NCBI GenBank assembly: GCA_001600415.1
Contig: BCJX01000003.1
Location: forward strand, 529,632 to 593,631
Length of the DNA: 64,000 nucleotides
Source: Pascua guehoae
Taxonomy: Eukaryota; Basidiomycota; Tremellomycetes; Trichosporonales; Trichosporonaceae
Direction: 5' to 3'
Part shown: positions 11,301 through 24,082 of the stretch, one piece after another
How the letters are laid out: each line of letters starts with the position of its first letter
Position numbering within the stretch: position 1 is the first letter of the stretch
Position numbers and translations under genes: made by a program
Notes under the pieces: generated by a model
Told to the model about the DNA's origin: nothing
What the model saw: the letters and a program-made list of their open reading frames with translations, nothing else
Databases searched by the model: none

Positions 11301-14300
11301 ATGCCTGCCCTGCGCTACCGCTGTACCCACGATGGGTTGGTCTCCTTTTTTTTTTGTGGGTCCTGGCCCATCCCGTCCATCCACGCGCCTGCCTCTTTTT
11401 TTTTTGCACCATGCTCCCGCCCACATGCTGCATCATCTCGTTGATGCCTTCTCGTAACAGGACCGTTCCTGGCCACCCAGGTTGTTTGTTGTCTCGGTCC
11501 ACTCCCTCTGCTCTGCCTCCTGACGATCCTTGCATGCCGTTCGACCGTACCAGACGCGGTATAGCGTCGTACCAGGCAGTTACATGCCAGGCTTTGATCC
11601 TCTCTTCCACAGCCGGTTGGGTGATGACCCCCTGGCGTTCAGAGGTCTACTGTGTGGTATGGTGCAGTTGGCCAAACTGCAAGGTCGATGGAGAACCTGG
11701 GCTGCATATGTGCTGGCCCATGAGATGTGAAGAGACGAGGTGTTGCCACTCTTTTGGTCAACCACGACCTTCGGTACTCGGTCCGTTTTATTCGTTGACC
11801 GACGCGCTCGCTCACGGGACTGTCCGACTCGTCCTCATTGGTATTGCGCCACCGCCTCTCATCGTCTTTACGCCACAACCAGCCATCGTCGAGCGCCGCT
11901 TTGCGCCACTGTACGTCTTTTGAGGGCTGCAAAGATTTCCAGTTCAGGTTTTGAACAAGGCAGCATTCAGGATATTGGATTTTCTGTCTCTGGAAAAGTC
12001 CCTGGGTGCGTGCTGCACTTGGTCTCTGGCTCTGTCGGTCATCTCTGGCCCAGTGTCGACCCGTGTTGGCCACTTTGGCCCCCCCCGCGCCTCTCTGCCC
12101 GAGTGCCTCGGCCGCGTCACCCAGCTGGCCACCAGGTCCCAAACCAGAGCAAGAGCAAAGCAAGCGCATTCAGGTCTCTGCCGCTACGAGCCGTGCATGC
12201 CGTGTCCCCCAGAACACTCTGTCAGGGTTTTACCATTGCCCTCCCAACATCTGGCCCACACCCCAACTCTGTGGTTCGCACCTCTGCTTGCCCCCCTCGT
12301 GCCCTCGTGCCCCCGTGCCCTCGTGGCTATCCGCCCAAAGTGCAAAGTGGTCGGCCGCCCTTGCAACCGTCCTTGCTTTGCCTTTGATTGCCCTTAGCCG
12401 GCGCGCGCGTTGACACACACCCGTCCACCCACCCAGGCCACCGACCGCACCGCACCCACCCCCCATCCAGACGCATCCCATCCACTGCCACCACGGACAT
12501 GGGCCAGTGACCATCCAAGAGAGTCCAACGACCACCGACCGCACCCAGCTATCCCATCCTACACCAACCTCGAGATCGATATCCATTCCCATCTCGCAGA
12601 CAACGCTGCCGCCGCCTCTTACCCATCCCCTTCTTTACGCCACCCCCCCTTTTCACTCCCTTGGTCTGGCATATCCCCCCCGTCATTGCCCCCCAACCCT
12701 CTTCCGACATCGATTGCGCCTCTCCTCCCCCTGCACCCCCCCTCACCTTCCCCCCTCGACAACGACCTTGCTCGACGGCGCCCACAGTCTGCCCCTAAAC
12801 TGTTGCAGTCCCAACACTTGTCCTTTACGACTTGTTCATACCCATCGACACAAACTCAATCGTCGATATCGCCGTCGTTGCAACAAACACACCCATCGTT
12901 TCTCTCGGACCATTTATCACTCGCTCGCCCTCCCCCCCGGCAAAAGTCACGTCGGCCCTCTGCGTACGACGCTCCCTATTCTCCCCGTTTTCCTTTGCGC
13001 TCTGGCAAAGTCACAATCCACACCGACCCCTACCTTGAACCCTCCAGCCCGTGACTAGCTGGTCCTAGCACAGCACGCATCCACACGCGCACCGGGCACC
13101 TCCCCTCGTCTTCCCACGACCTTTACGAACTGTGGCGGCGTCTTGACGTCTCCCATTGCACTTTGCCCTCTGTCCGTGCTGCATCGCAGTTGGTAGCCCA
13201 GCACCGCACTGGCATCCATCCATCCTGCTCTTTGGCCAGCAGGTCTGTGCCCAACCAACGCCCTCGCGACAACCCTTTCCCCCCCACCCCGCCCCATCGC
13301 ACACCTTGATCTGAACACTAGGTCGCCCCCGCATCAACTGTCACGGACACGTACGCGTCGGCCACCACCACCATCACCACCTTCCTTGCTTGCTTTGCTT
13401 CCTGAAAGCCACCGGCCGTATACGGGCACTGGTGTCTCTCCAACGTCTCTGCCAACTCTTGTCCCAACATTGTGTGAGTCGCCGTGTTCGAGTTTGAAAT
13501 CACGCGGGGGGGTTGAGAGAGCGGTATGCGGATCATCGGGCGGGATCGCTCAGCCGCACTGTCGCACACTTTGAGTGTTGCTCTGGTGCATTAGCCCTGT
13601 GTGGAGGGAGGGCTATACCTGGATGGCCTGGTCCTCGTTAGCCCTCGAGCGCACAGTCGTACAAAGTCGTGTTGTCAACGCGGGTCTCAGCCTCTATCGG
13701 TTTGGCTGCACGCCAAGGCCGAGTATACCGAGCATGCGCCAGGGTCGAATGCCGGACAACATGGTCCGAGCGACAAGACGGATGATTGTTGGGTTTGGGT
13801 TCTGTGTCAAGCCTCGCTGTTTTGCCGTGTCACCCGTCGTCACTGATCACTGAGCGTCGCCGCGTCGCTCGCCGACGCACGCCAGTGGTCGTCGCACATG
13901 ATCTTACGCGTCGCAATTTGGCATTCGACAGGACGTCCAAAGTGCAGACGTCGAGAGATGATGCACGCGCGCGCTTAAACGCATACAGAGTGTCATGCAA
14001 TGGCCACCTGGCCACCTGGGCCCACTCTCACCCTTGCTTCGCTTGTCCATGTCATCCGTTTCCCCGTCTCCCGTTTCCGTTTATCCCTTTCCCTTGCTAC
14101 TCGAAACCCAAACACCTGGCGCACGGAGCACACTGGCTGGGTGTAGCAGTCGTTTCCCTTCACATGCTCCTACCACCACCACTCCCTCCCCCCCCCCTTC
14201 CCTTGACATTCACACACGCACACCCAAACACACACACACGCACAATGCTCCCCCAAACACGCGTGCTGACACGTCTTTTTCCTTTGCACAGACGGACAAA

Positions 14301-14986
14301 CGAACATTGAACCCCTCCCGACCCACCACACTCGCTCTCATCGTCTTCCCCTTCATTTCCTTGCCTAGAGGCAACAAACGAATCCGGCAATCGAGCCGAC
14401 TGTTCTCGGCCCATCTCCTACTCGGAAAAGGTCAGCCACTCGACGCAAAGGGGAGTGTTTCACAGTGAGTGATGGCTAGCGTCCTGGTTGGCGGAAAAGT
14501 GCATGTGCTTGCTTGCTTGCTAACTCTTGGACAGCTCCGCTCGAGCCACAAGATCCATCCCCCTTGCTAGCACGTCGTCGTCGACGTCGACAGTGCTCTC
14601 CCTGCAGTAGTCGCGCACTGCATTCAGAAGGGCGTGAACAGTTCGGTATGTCACCAGACAAAAAAGAAATCCGCATCCGGCGCGCCGTAGAGCTGACACC
14701 TGATTGATTTCCTTGGACCTTTTTTGAATTGGTGCCTTCCACGCGATCCTACTACGCCACCGTATCGTTTGTCTCGATTTCCTTGCCCCTACACTCGTCA
14801 CATCCCGCAACACTGGCATTCGCATCGTCACTTGCCACGCGGACAATCCCACTCTGAAATCGCTCTCTCTGCACCTCTGTCAATCGTTGCCACCAAACGC
14901 GTCGACATTCGTCTTCCCAGCTAGGCAACTGTTCTGCCTATATCTCAACTACCGGCGCGCGACCCCGCTCTGAAAAGGGTCAAGCG
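8301..14986. other. Gene-poor region; its distal part is a C/T-rich leader of the RhoGEF gene
   Basis: No protein gene is supported in 6.7 kb. Small simple repeats occur: a 7-bp GGCAGCA-type run near 9206-9240, (GT)n at 10554-10573, and two T-runs near 11347 and 11396. From about 12400 to 14980 the plus strand is strongly C/T-rich with CA repeats (14205-14245), the look of a long basidiomycete promoter and 5' leader feeding the gene that starts at 14987; whether it has leader introns cannot be told from sequence alone. Confidence 0.45.
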
Positions 14987-17900
14987 ATGCCCATGCCCGG
15001 TCCTTATCCACCGACACCGAGCCCCTCGCTCCGCTCAAACCAGCCGGGAATGCTTGATCTGGACCAGCAGTACGCTGGACCCAGCAAGGTTCGCGCCTCC
15101 CCCGCCATTGCCCCTCCCCACCTTCCCCCGACTCCCCCCGTCCACGATGACCTCTCGACGTCCCTCACGGGCAATCCCATGCTTGAGACGTCGATCAACT
15201 TTGCCGAGCCCCGGTATCGTTCAGCAAAGCTCGACGCCACTCGTCGTCCACACAGCACTTACCCATCGACTGGCGAGGAGGAGCACATTTACCACCCCCA
15301 TCGCAAGTACACCGACCCCACCCCGCAAACCGCCCAGTACCCGATGCACGATCCGACCCCCATGAGCCCAAACGCGTCGGGATCTCACGGCTCTCACCAC
15401 CAGCTCGATGTTGACCTGGATGTCTACTCGCAAGACTATGATGTCGAGGACGACATTCGGCAACCGACGTTGAGCTTTGTTACCACGTCGACAGTGGATT
15501 CTACAACATCTTCACCTTCCATCAGCGAAGCCTACGCGTACGGATCGGAACGGGTGGGAGATGGCAAGCTCGAGCACGAGCCTCGAATCCGCGTGCGGGC
15601 CAACGCAGGGCGTCAAAATGCTTATTCGTCTGCCGAGTCGTCGATGGCATCTGCTCCTTACTCGTACCACGCGTACTCGGACAACAGTTATCATCAATCA
15701 AACCCGCCGCCCATGCCGGTTGCCACAACCGACATTGGGCTCGGCCTCCGCAATGAGTACAACCGCGCATCAACTGTTGAAGACTCGTCCATGACAAGCT
15801 GCCAGCCCGTCTCGCCATCTGCGCACTACGCACCAAACCCCTGGCGGTCGCCGGTCATCAACCGCGACCGCTCACACTCGACGACGTCGACGACGAGCGT
15901 TTCGGAATCGGGCTCGTCCAATGAAGACCGCCTTTCGGTCGGCTTTGCTCACTCGTTTTCTTACCTGTCGGGATCGTTCCCAGCACGACAAGGATGGGAC
16001 GAGGAGCAAAAGACCCTCGCCGAGCCCCATGCGCTCGCCTTGGTCGACGATGGTCGGAGCGCCATTCTCGACCGCGAGAAGCTCGAGGCCATGGGTGGCC
16101 TGCGCGCGCTGGGGGCAATGTCGGAGAATGACCTTTTGCGTCTCCCCCGTTTCACCCACCTGCTTCTTTCTTCCGTTGGCCCCGACATTCTTACCGCACT
16201 GCCCAAGCTCCTCGATGTCGTGTCGACGACCCTGGTCGTGCTCGACGTGTCCAACAACGACCTCACCGAGCTGCCAGCCGATCTCCAGCACTGCACGTCA
16301 CTCGAGGAGCTCAACGTGTCGGGCAACCCTGTCCGCCAACTGCCGCATTTCCTCGGCGACTGCCACAACTTGCGCATGCTCGTGGCGGACAACTGTTTGC
16401 TCCAGAGCCTTCCTGTCGAGCTCTCGCACCTGAACAGTCTGCACACCATTTGCATCCGCAGCAACCGCCTCGTCGCCCTCCCGTCGTGGCTCTGCCTCTT
16501 GTCCCACCTCGACGTTCTGAGGATTGACAACAATCCGTTTGCACCCCAATGGTTGCCCATTGTCGCGCCAATTCTGGCGTCTACGCTGAGCAGATCATTA
16601 TCGCACCGCCGCACGCCTTCACAGCAATCGCTCACGTCGTACTCGCTGAACAGCAGTATGGCAAACCTGAGGACTGGACCACCATCGATTTCCTCATTTG
16701 CCAGCGAGTCGTCGGCGTCTCTGGTTGGGGCTGATGTTCGCTCACCCGTGTCGCCTCCCAAGGACGGAACACCTGCCAACTCACTGCGGCCATCGCGTAG
16801 TGGCGCCCTCCTCGGCAAGCGGTCGGAAACACCACTCCCCAGCAATGTGCGCGCTCCCAACCGCAGTGTTACCGGCCCCGCCCCGACATCCGAGTTCCTT
16901 GTGGCGTCTGAACGATTCTCGGCCGGCAGCAATCCCCGGCGTGTCCAGAGTTCTGCTGGCCACTATCCCACCGACGAGTCGGACATGGAAGGCGGAGATG
17001 CCAAGTCCAAGTGGGGCTTCTTGCGCAAGGTGTCCATCTCTCGGTTGCGGTCGGAAAAGGAAAAGGCGACACAGCTTTCCGCTGCGGCGGCCGCCAATGT
17101 CGCGACAATGCCGACCCTTCCCACCATTGCTGGCCCGATGCCCGGCACTCCGGTGCGCCGCCCTCCTCTGACGACTGGGTGGTCGACCAACATGCTGCCC
17201 ACTCGCCGGAACATGGAGACTCCAGAGCCGCCGAGCCCCTCACACTCGCACTCGTTTGTCATGCCAATGCACCAAAACGCTTATGGTGGCGGAGCACCGA
17301 CCGCGCCCCGCAACAAGCGTAGGAGCTTCCTGCCAATCGACCCCAGCCCCCCATCCCTCAACGTCACCATCCCATCCTTGTCCCCATTCATGGCTCCCCG
17401 TGCCACGCTCTCCGAGGAGCCTGCTCTGCCCTCTACAGCCGAGGACGCCATTGAGACGCTTGGTGACGAACACGATGGCTCGATTCGGGCGCCGTCTGCG
17501 GCTCGCACCGTGTCCGAGATGGATTATGCCATTTCTGACAATGACGGTCGGTACGCACGCGGTCTCGAATCGATCAAGAGCTATCTGCGCGACCTGTACG
17601 ACCTGTCGTTACCCGCTCTCGAACCATATGGTGGTTTCGAGGTTATTGACAGCGATTCAACAATGTCGCCTGGTCACGAGAGCGTCGCCTTGCGGTCCTC
17701 GGTTGCAGAGTCGACACGCTCGGGCCGTCATCTCAACCTCGATTGCGCGCCGTCACGTGGGGTGTCGATTGTCAGCTCGAACGGTAGCTGCGAACGCCGG
17801 TCGACGGTGGGCGAGTCGGACGCGCCTCCCCCGTCTTCTCTCAAGCGGTTCAAGGACGACAAGAGCAAGCGCGCCCGGGTCATTCGCGAGATTTACGAAA

Positions 17901-19258
17901 CCGAAAAGACGTATGTTCGTGGTCTCGCTGAACTGGTTCAGCTCTACGTCAAGCCTGCGAGCATGCCTGTCAGCGCGTCCAAGGCGTCCGAGACGATGAT
18001 CCCGCTTGCCGAACGCAAGGTTGTCTTTGGTGGCGTCGAGTCTGTTCTCGTCATCCACCGCGACAACTTTTTGCCAGCACTTGAACGCGTTGTCAAGCCT
18101 CTTCTTGACGGTGGCATTCCCGACGAAGATGGGGCACTGTCTGCACGCGTCGCGCACCAGGTCGGTGAAGTGTTCCGCACCTACATTGCCTACATGAAGC
18201 AGTACTCGACCTATATCAACAACTTTGACAATGCGCTCGCCCGCATGAAGTCGTGGACCAGCTCTACATCGCCCATGACGTCGCCGGGCCTGTCAAAGTC
18301 GTCTCCAGGCAGCGCCGTCGGAGTCGCCGCTGTCGGAGCGGGCTTGATGGGCTCTGCTGTTATCCCCGCGGGCGACGCCAAGCCCGTCTCGGGGGCGACC
18401 CTGAACCCGAGCCAGCGCAAGCGTGTCAAGCAGTTCCTCAAGGTGAGTTGGACACAAAAGAGTGATGATGGCCCATTGTGCTAACCGGCAGCGCGCCAAG
18501 GAGAACCCGAGGCACTCGCAGATCAACCTGGAGAGTTATTTGCTCCTTCCGGTCCAGCGTATCCCACGGTACAAGCTCCTGCTCGAGGACCTTGCCATGT
18601 GCACGCCGCCGCGCGAAACCATTGGCCCCAGCGACGCGCTCGACGACGCAATCAACGAGATTGCAAAGCTGGCGTCGCTTATGAACGAGGAGAAGCGCGA
18701 GGCCGAGTCGCGTCTGCGTCTGCTTGCGTGGCAGCAGCGTATTACGTCGCGTGGCCCTTCGCCCCTTGTGCAGCCGCACCGCAAGCTTGTGCTCGACGGC
18801 GCTCTGCAGCTCATCCGCGTTGTCAAGAAGGCGTCTGCGTTTGTCGAGGTTGACACATCGACGGCGCTCAAGAATGCCGACGGCGAGTCGACCATTACAC
18901 TGTCAAAGGCTGTTGTGCCGACCGACTATATCAACGCGGAACCGATGGACAAGCCGATCATGCTCATTCTCTGTTCAGACATGCTCGTGCTTGTGCAAAA
19001 GCGCTCAAACGAGGGCTGGCATGGTACCGTGGACCTGTTCAACGTCCTCCGCATGGCGACGCTCCGTGAGCCGGCGAGCGTGAGCGTCAGCAACGACCGC
19101 GTGCTGCGTGTCGTCGACAACAAGGTGAGCCAGAGTGCCAGAGGAATTCCCCAACAACAGGCACTAACAATACACAGTCAATCTACTACTTCAACGGCGG
19201 GTCACACAGCACAACTCTGCAGTGGTGCCGCGCCATCAACCAGCAGAACCGGCGCTGA
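14987..19258 (+). CDS. Leucine-rich-repeat RhoGEF (DH-PH) protein
   Basis: Join of 14987..18442, 18492..19124 and 19178..19258 (introns 49 and 53 nt), 1389 aa. Predicted guanine-nucleotide exchange factor activating a Rho-family GTPase at the membrane or cortex. Order: about 380 residues of Ser/Pro-rich disordered sequence; leucine-rich repeats about 393-519 (LDVSNNDLTELP, LNVSGNPVRQLP, IRSNRLVALP); a second disordered stretch; a DH domain from about 961 (REIYETEKTYVRGL, conserved region 1) through LLLPVQRIPRYKLLLEDL around 1168-1185 (conserved region 3); and a PH domain from about 1247, ending in a C-terminal helix (LQWCRAINQQNRR). A roughly 30-residue low-complexity insert sits inside the DH domain before the first intron. 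The start is the first ATG after an in-frame-stopped C/T-rich leader. LRR plus DH-PH fusion is known in fungi, but I cannot assign an orthologue name or the GTPase target. Confidence 0.9.
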
Positions 19259-20310
19259 GCGCCGTAGACATCATCAGAGACCAGAGAACGGGGATTTTTA
19301 TTCTCACGATCAAGAAACACACTGGGCGCCGGTCCACCTGCCTACCCGCCCGATGCGTGGAGGCAGCGCCTTTGCGCTCGCGAGCGGGAGCCTGCATGCT
19401 GGAGCATGCGTGTGACCATTACGATCACGATTCATCTGGATACAGAACGGGATACGACGTTTCGTTGTAATGATAGGATTTTGATGCATACTCGTCAAGA
19501 GCAGTAGGGCGTGGGTGTCTCGATGAGCGAGCTCCAGCGAGCTCGAGACAGAACAAGAGGCAGAGCAATGTTAATGTTAATGTTGCGCCGTCGCGAGGTC
19601 CCGTCGCCACGCCACGACCCAACGCGCCGAGTTTGCGTATTGACATCACGACGCGATCGGCAACGACGCCAACGGACACGTCGGGGTGACGTTAGGTCGG
19701 CGCCACGTTACGCCCCGCGGCCTGCGACTCGACAAACGAAACAGAAGCAAACACGCCGTGCCACGCCGTGCCAATCCTCGACAGCGTTGGGTTTTGGCTC
19801 TGGATTCCTGGTTCCTCGACGTACGCAACCGCTACGTGCCAGGAGGGACGAGGCACGCTGCAGTCCCCGTCTCGGTGCCTTGGCGCTCGGTCTTGTTGGT
19901 AGACCAAAGCGTGGTCGTGATTGGTGCGTCCGAGTCGTGGTGTGTGTGTTGTGGTGTGTGTGGTGTGGTTGTGGTTGGGCCAGAACAGTCATGGCTGTGG
20001 ACGATGAACCCAGGGGGAAACGAAGGCGAGAACGCGAGAAAGGGGCGGCCGGTGGCACGTGTCTGCACGACGACGACGCGAGTTGTGAAAGGGGGAGGGA
20101 CAGGCCTGATGGCAGTACCGGACGCGCAGTGAGTCTCAAGCATGGCAGAGTACGAATCAACCTCGGGCCATTTCCATACGTGCTGTTGTTGTATTGGGCA
20201 AAGAACCGAGGAACAGAGGACGAAACGGGCCGACAAAAAGCTTAGCTTAGGGGGTTAGATGGTGGGGTGTTGGGGTGGGAACAAACGGGGGACAAAAAGA
20301 TTTATGGATA
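19259..20310. other. Intergenic region after the RhoGEF gene
   Basis: No gene is supported. It holds the RhoGEF 3' end and, at 20294-20298, the Pol III T-run (on the minus strand) of the tRNA-Ala gene. The overlapping frames at 19511-20245 lack any recognisable domain. Confidence 0.5.
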
Positions 20311-20408
20311 TGGACGAGTTAGGAATCGAACCAAAGACCTCGACAATGGGGCGCAGGATGTGACCACATCTTGCGAATGTCGCGCTCTACCAACTGAGCT
20401 ACACGCCC
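20311..20408 (-). tRNA. tRNA-Ala (anticodon CGC) with 25-nt intron
   Basis: On the minus strand the acceptor GGGCGTG pairs with CTCGTCC and the discriminator is A. The third pair is G:U, the alanine identity element. The D-arm is GCTC-AGTTGGTA-GAGC; the anticodon stem CGACA/TGTCG has anticodon CGC at 20373-20375 and a 25-nt intron (20347-20371) containing a six-bp hairpin and a GCG that can pair with the anticodon. Two T:T mismatches occur, one in the acceptor (6:67) and one in the T stem (51:63), unusual for a functional tRNA. T5 terminator at 20294-20298. Confidence 0.85.
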
Positions 20409-20536
20409 GTCCATGCGAGTAGGGGGATGATGTGGGGCAGGTGGGGGTCTGGGTCTGGGGATGGGTGTGTGATGGGCGGGCGTGTGGGATGGGGTTGTGG
20501 GTGTATGGTGGGGTTGTGGGTATGTGGGTGTGCGGC

Positions 20537-20576
<40 letters not shown>

Positions 20577-21333
20577 GGATGAAGGGCGCTAGGGTGTAGT
20601 GTGGTGTGGTGGGGTGAGGTGGGGTGGGGTGGGGTGGGGTGAGACGACTAGGCATTCTGAGGGGAGCAGGGTGTAGAGCGAGGTGTGAGAGAGAGCGAGC
20701 GCAGAGTGACCGGGTGACTGGTCAGATGTCAGACGGGAGGGGCCAGCAAGGCGCCTGGGATGACGAGGAGGGGGCGGACAGGGGAGAATGGGTGGGAGGG
20801 GAAAGTGGGCAAGTGATTGGAGCCGAGTGAGTGGGTCGCGAGGGGGTGCGGCTGCGGGGGAACGGGTGCCAAAGGGCGGTAGGGGGGGGTGGGGTGGGGG
20901 GATGTACAGCGCGGTTGTAAGAGACGGCACGAGCGATTGAACAGGGGGTGGTGGAGCGAGAGATGGGACAGAGTTTCGTGGTAGGTTTGTGGTTCATGGC
21001 AGCCTCTGGGTCTCAAAGTTGGCCTGAAGTGGTCAACCCGCCGTTCGCCAGGTATTACCAGCCGGTGAGAGGGTGCGGAGATGTGAGTGAGTGTAGTATC
21101 AGCCGTGTCCGTGTCACATAGGTCAGTCGGCACAAGTGGCACGTCGAGGGGACGTCCTTGAGGGCCATCTTCTTGCCACGAGTGACGCGCGATGTGGACC
21201 AGCGAGTCGGTGCACATGCGCACACAGGCAGCAGGATAGCAATGCATGCTGGGTATCCAGGCCGGTACAAGTACACACATCCAACATGAGCCACCAGCAA
21301 TCCACAAACCTACACCCCCGCACACGTGGGGCG
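20409..21333. other. Low-complexity G/T-rich spacer
   Basis: No gene. The plus strand is G/T-rich from about 20410 to 20650 (see repeat entry) and G-rich to about 20960; the C-terminal end of the CUE2-like gene follows at 21334. Confidence 0.6.
20539..20642. repeat. (GT)n microsatellite followed by GGGGT repeats
   Basis: About 18 GT units at 20539-20574, then runs of GGGGT at about 20600-20642. The latter has several G-tracts of four in one strand and could form a G-quadruplex. Confidence 0.85.
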
Positions 21334-23538
21334 CTACTTTCCCCGGACAAGCACATACCCCTCCCTGCGGTCGACCTTCCACCCCATGTCGGACAGGGCC
21401 TTTGCGACGGCGGGGGTGAGGACGCCGACCTGGCCCGCCGAATGGTGTCCCTTGCCCGTGACGAGGCGGAGGGGCTGGAATGTCCCGGGCACTTGTCCGG
21501 GTCCGTTGGCTTTCGCCTGGGCCTGGGCCTGTGTCCACCAGCGCTCAGCTGCGGCGGACGCGAGAGTGACGGCTTGTTCAATGGTGGCATAGTGCAGGTC
21601 GACCTGGTTGGGGTCGCGCGCCATCTGCGAATCAATGACCATGCGTCCCGCCTGCAGCTCCCACCCGCGGGCCTTGTCGGCGTGCGCGCGGGCGCGCGAC
21701 GCATAGTGGCCCGCGACCGAGGCCGAGACGTCGCGGCGCCCGCCAGACTTGAAGTGGCGCCCGGCTTCGCGCATCGCGTCCGCGCGCCGCTGCCACTCGC
21801 GCTCGCTGCGCGCATAGCACTCGGCCACGGTGAGTGTGGACGATTCCGCACGCTCGGCCTCCTGCAGCGCCCCCGGGCGCTGGTCGTGCGGAAGCATGCC
21901 GCGCGCATACGCGGGAATGTGCGACGCGAGACGATGGAGTTGCTGGCGTTTCTTGCGGGCTGGCGCGACCATCTGCCAGTTGATCGGGGCGGTGGGGCGC
22001 GCGCGGGCCTGGACGGTGCGGACGGATAGCGACGAGCCGGCCCCAGTGCTGTCGTGGGCGGAGGGGTACGAGACCGATGCCTGCGAGCCGGGCACGACGC
22101 GCGCTTTGGCCTTTGCGGCTTTTGTCTTTGCGGCCGGCTGCGGACGCGTTAACCGGTCCGCCGTGATGGAGCGCGACACTACTGGGGTAGATTGGACGCG
22201 CCGAGGCGTGCGCGGCGGCAGCGCAGCGTCGAGCGCGGCCAATCGCGCAAGCGGGTCGCTCTCGTTGTCCCGTACTTCCTCATAGTCGGGCCACAGGGTG
22301 AGCTCCTCGATCATGTCCATCAGGTCCATGACGTACGACACCTCGCCGTTGGTCGCGCTGATGCACGCCGACAGAGGGTTGTCAGAGTCGCCCTGGTCGC
22401 CGTACATGCTCTCGAGAATGGTGATGGCGTCTGCCGGGGCACCCCGCGACTTGGAAGGCGGGAGACCTTTGAGCGCCGCGAGGACCGCGTCGTGCGCGCA
22501 GCTGTAGTCTGGCGAGTGCAGGTAGGATAAAAAGTAGGTCATGGGCGCTCGCCGCACGAGGCTCGACAGAGTCTCGGCAAGCGAGGTGAATGCCGCCCAG
22601 AGATCGTTGGGCACCAAAGGTCGGTCGGTAGTCGGAGAGGACGCGCATGAAGACAGTGGTGATCGGCGCTGTAATGTGTCGACTAATGGAATGGTGACCG
22701 TCGGCGGCCGCTTCTTCTTGGATTTCGACTTGACAGACGACTTGTTTGAATACACGCTAGTCCCGGATACACTGGCTGCAGGTGTGTGCTTTGTAGGAGA
22801 GGCGGGGCGTGAACGCTGCACCGTCTCCCAGGTACTCTCGTCATCTTCCTCGGGCGGCTCGTCGGGCCACACGCCGCTGCGCTGGACGCCGCGGATCATC
22901 TCGACTGATAGGAGGTAGTCGATGGCTGCAGGCAGCGTGCCTTGGTCGAGCGCCTCCATGATGCTTCGTTGGGGTCTGTGTGGTTAGATGGGTATAACTC
23001 ATAACAAAGCACCCACAGATGCTTGAACAATGCCACAAGGAGGTCGTACTCTGTCTCGGGCTCGCTGCCGTCGTCGGACATGACGCTGGTTGACGTCGAC
23101 ATGACACTAGTCGCGGTGTAGGTCAACAGCGAGCTGTATCCATTCAACGTCGGCGAGAGCCGCCCCATCGATGCATCGCTCGAAGTCATCGTTGGAGTTG
23201 CAGCCCCAGAGAGGGCTGCAGATGCTCCATTGTCGAGATCAGTATCTGGTATGCTTGTCGCCTCGAGGATGCCGAGCTGGTCGCGGATGACAGTCTCGTG
23301 CAGGTGGAGCGTTTCGGGCTCATAGTCGCTGACGAGTGCGTGAACCACTGACGGGTCCACAAGGGGGAAGTCGGCCTGGAGATGGTGAGCACACTGTCGG
23401 TCTGGCCGCGTGTGGACATACTTCTAGAATCGCCGCGAGCACGGTGGGGTCGATCCGCTCGAAAGAGGAAGGCCCTCTAGCTGCCACGACTGGGCGGAAG
23501 GACTCTTTGGATGCTTGACCGCGTTTCTTCTTCCCCAT
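21334..23538 (-). CDS. CUE2: CUE / DUF1771 / Smr-domain endonuclease (Cue2-like, no-go mRNA decay)
   Basis: Complement of 21334..22975, 23017..23375 and 23422..23538 (introns 41 and 46 nt), 705 aa. Smr proteins of this architecture (yeast Cue2, C. elegans NONU-1) cut mRNA at collided ribosomes. Exon 1 begins MGKKKRGQASKESF. A CUE-like helix bundle is split by intron 2: LVALFKHL joins PQRSIMEALDQGTLPAA. A long disordered middle follows, then DUF1771 (YARSEREWQRRADAMREAG, near residue 530), then an Smr domain with the catalytic-type D-L-H (VDLHYATIEQAV) and TGKGHHS...G motifs, ending DRREGYVLVRGK. The DLH is followed by Tyr where many Smr domains have Gly. It is divergently arranged with ENP1. 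The function is inferred from domain order; the symbol follows yeast homology. Confidence 0.87.
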
Positions 23539-23786
23539 GATGGCGGTGGTGATGAAAAGGGTGAGGTGGAGAGGTGTTGGGTTGTTGCTGTCGTGGTATT
23601 GATGGTGGTGTGGAGAGCGGGTAGAACTCAAAGGCAGCCCGACATTGTTCCATTGGCGTGGCTGGTGAGGAGACAGGTGTTATATAGACGCAAGTGTGCC
23701 GCACGAGAAAACCAGTCCAGGTGGTTTTGCGTGCCTTTTGAGTGAAAGGGGAAGAGAAGAGGATGTGAAAGAGAGAGGGAGAGAGA

Positions 23787-23822
<36 letters not shown>

Positions 23823-24082
23823 AATGTGAAGAGTGACAAGCCAACAACAAGTGGAGTGCTCAAAGAAGCAAACCACCTGGCAACAACGGTCACAATATTG
23901 ACCACAGTGGACGGGCAGAGAGAGGCACAGAAACGCGACGGCCCATGCGCCTCCACCATCGCACATCACGTGACATCGAATTTGCCACCTGGATTTTTGA
24001 CATGCACCCACCCCCTTCGTGCCCCTGGTCACATCTTGGACACCACAAGCACATTGCGATCCCACTCACACCCACACGCACC
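23539..24082. promoter_or_regulatory. Shared 544-bp divergent promoter of CUE2-like gene and ENP1
   Basis: The two start codons face away from each other. The region contains a (GA)n tract at about 23763-23819 and a palindromic E-box TCACGTGA at 23966-23973, 110 bp upstream of the ENP1 start. Bidirectional use is inferred from layout. Confidence 0.65.
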
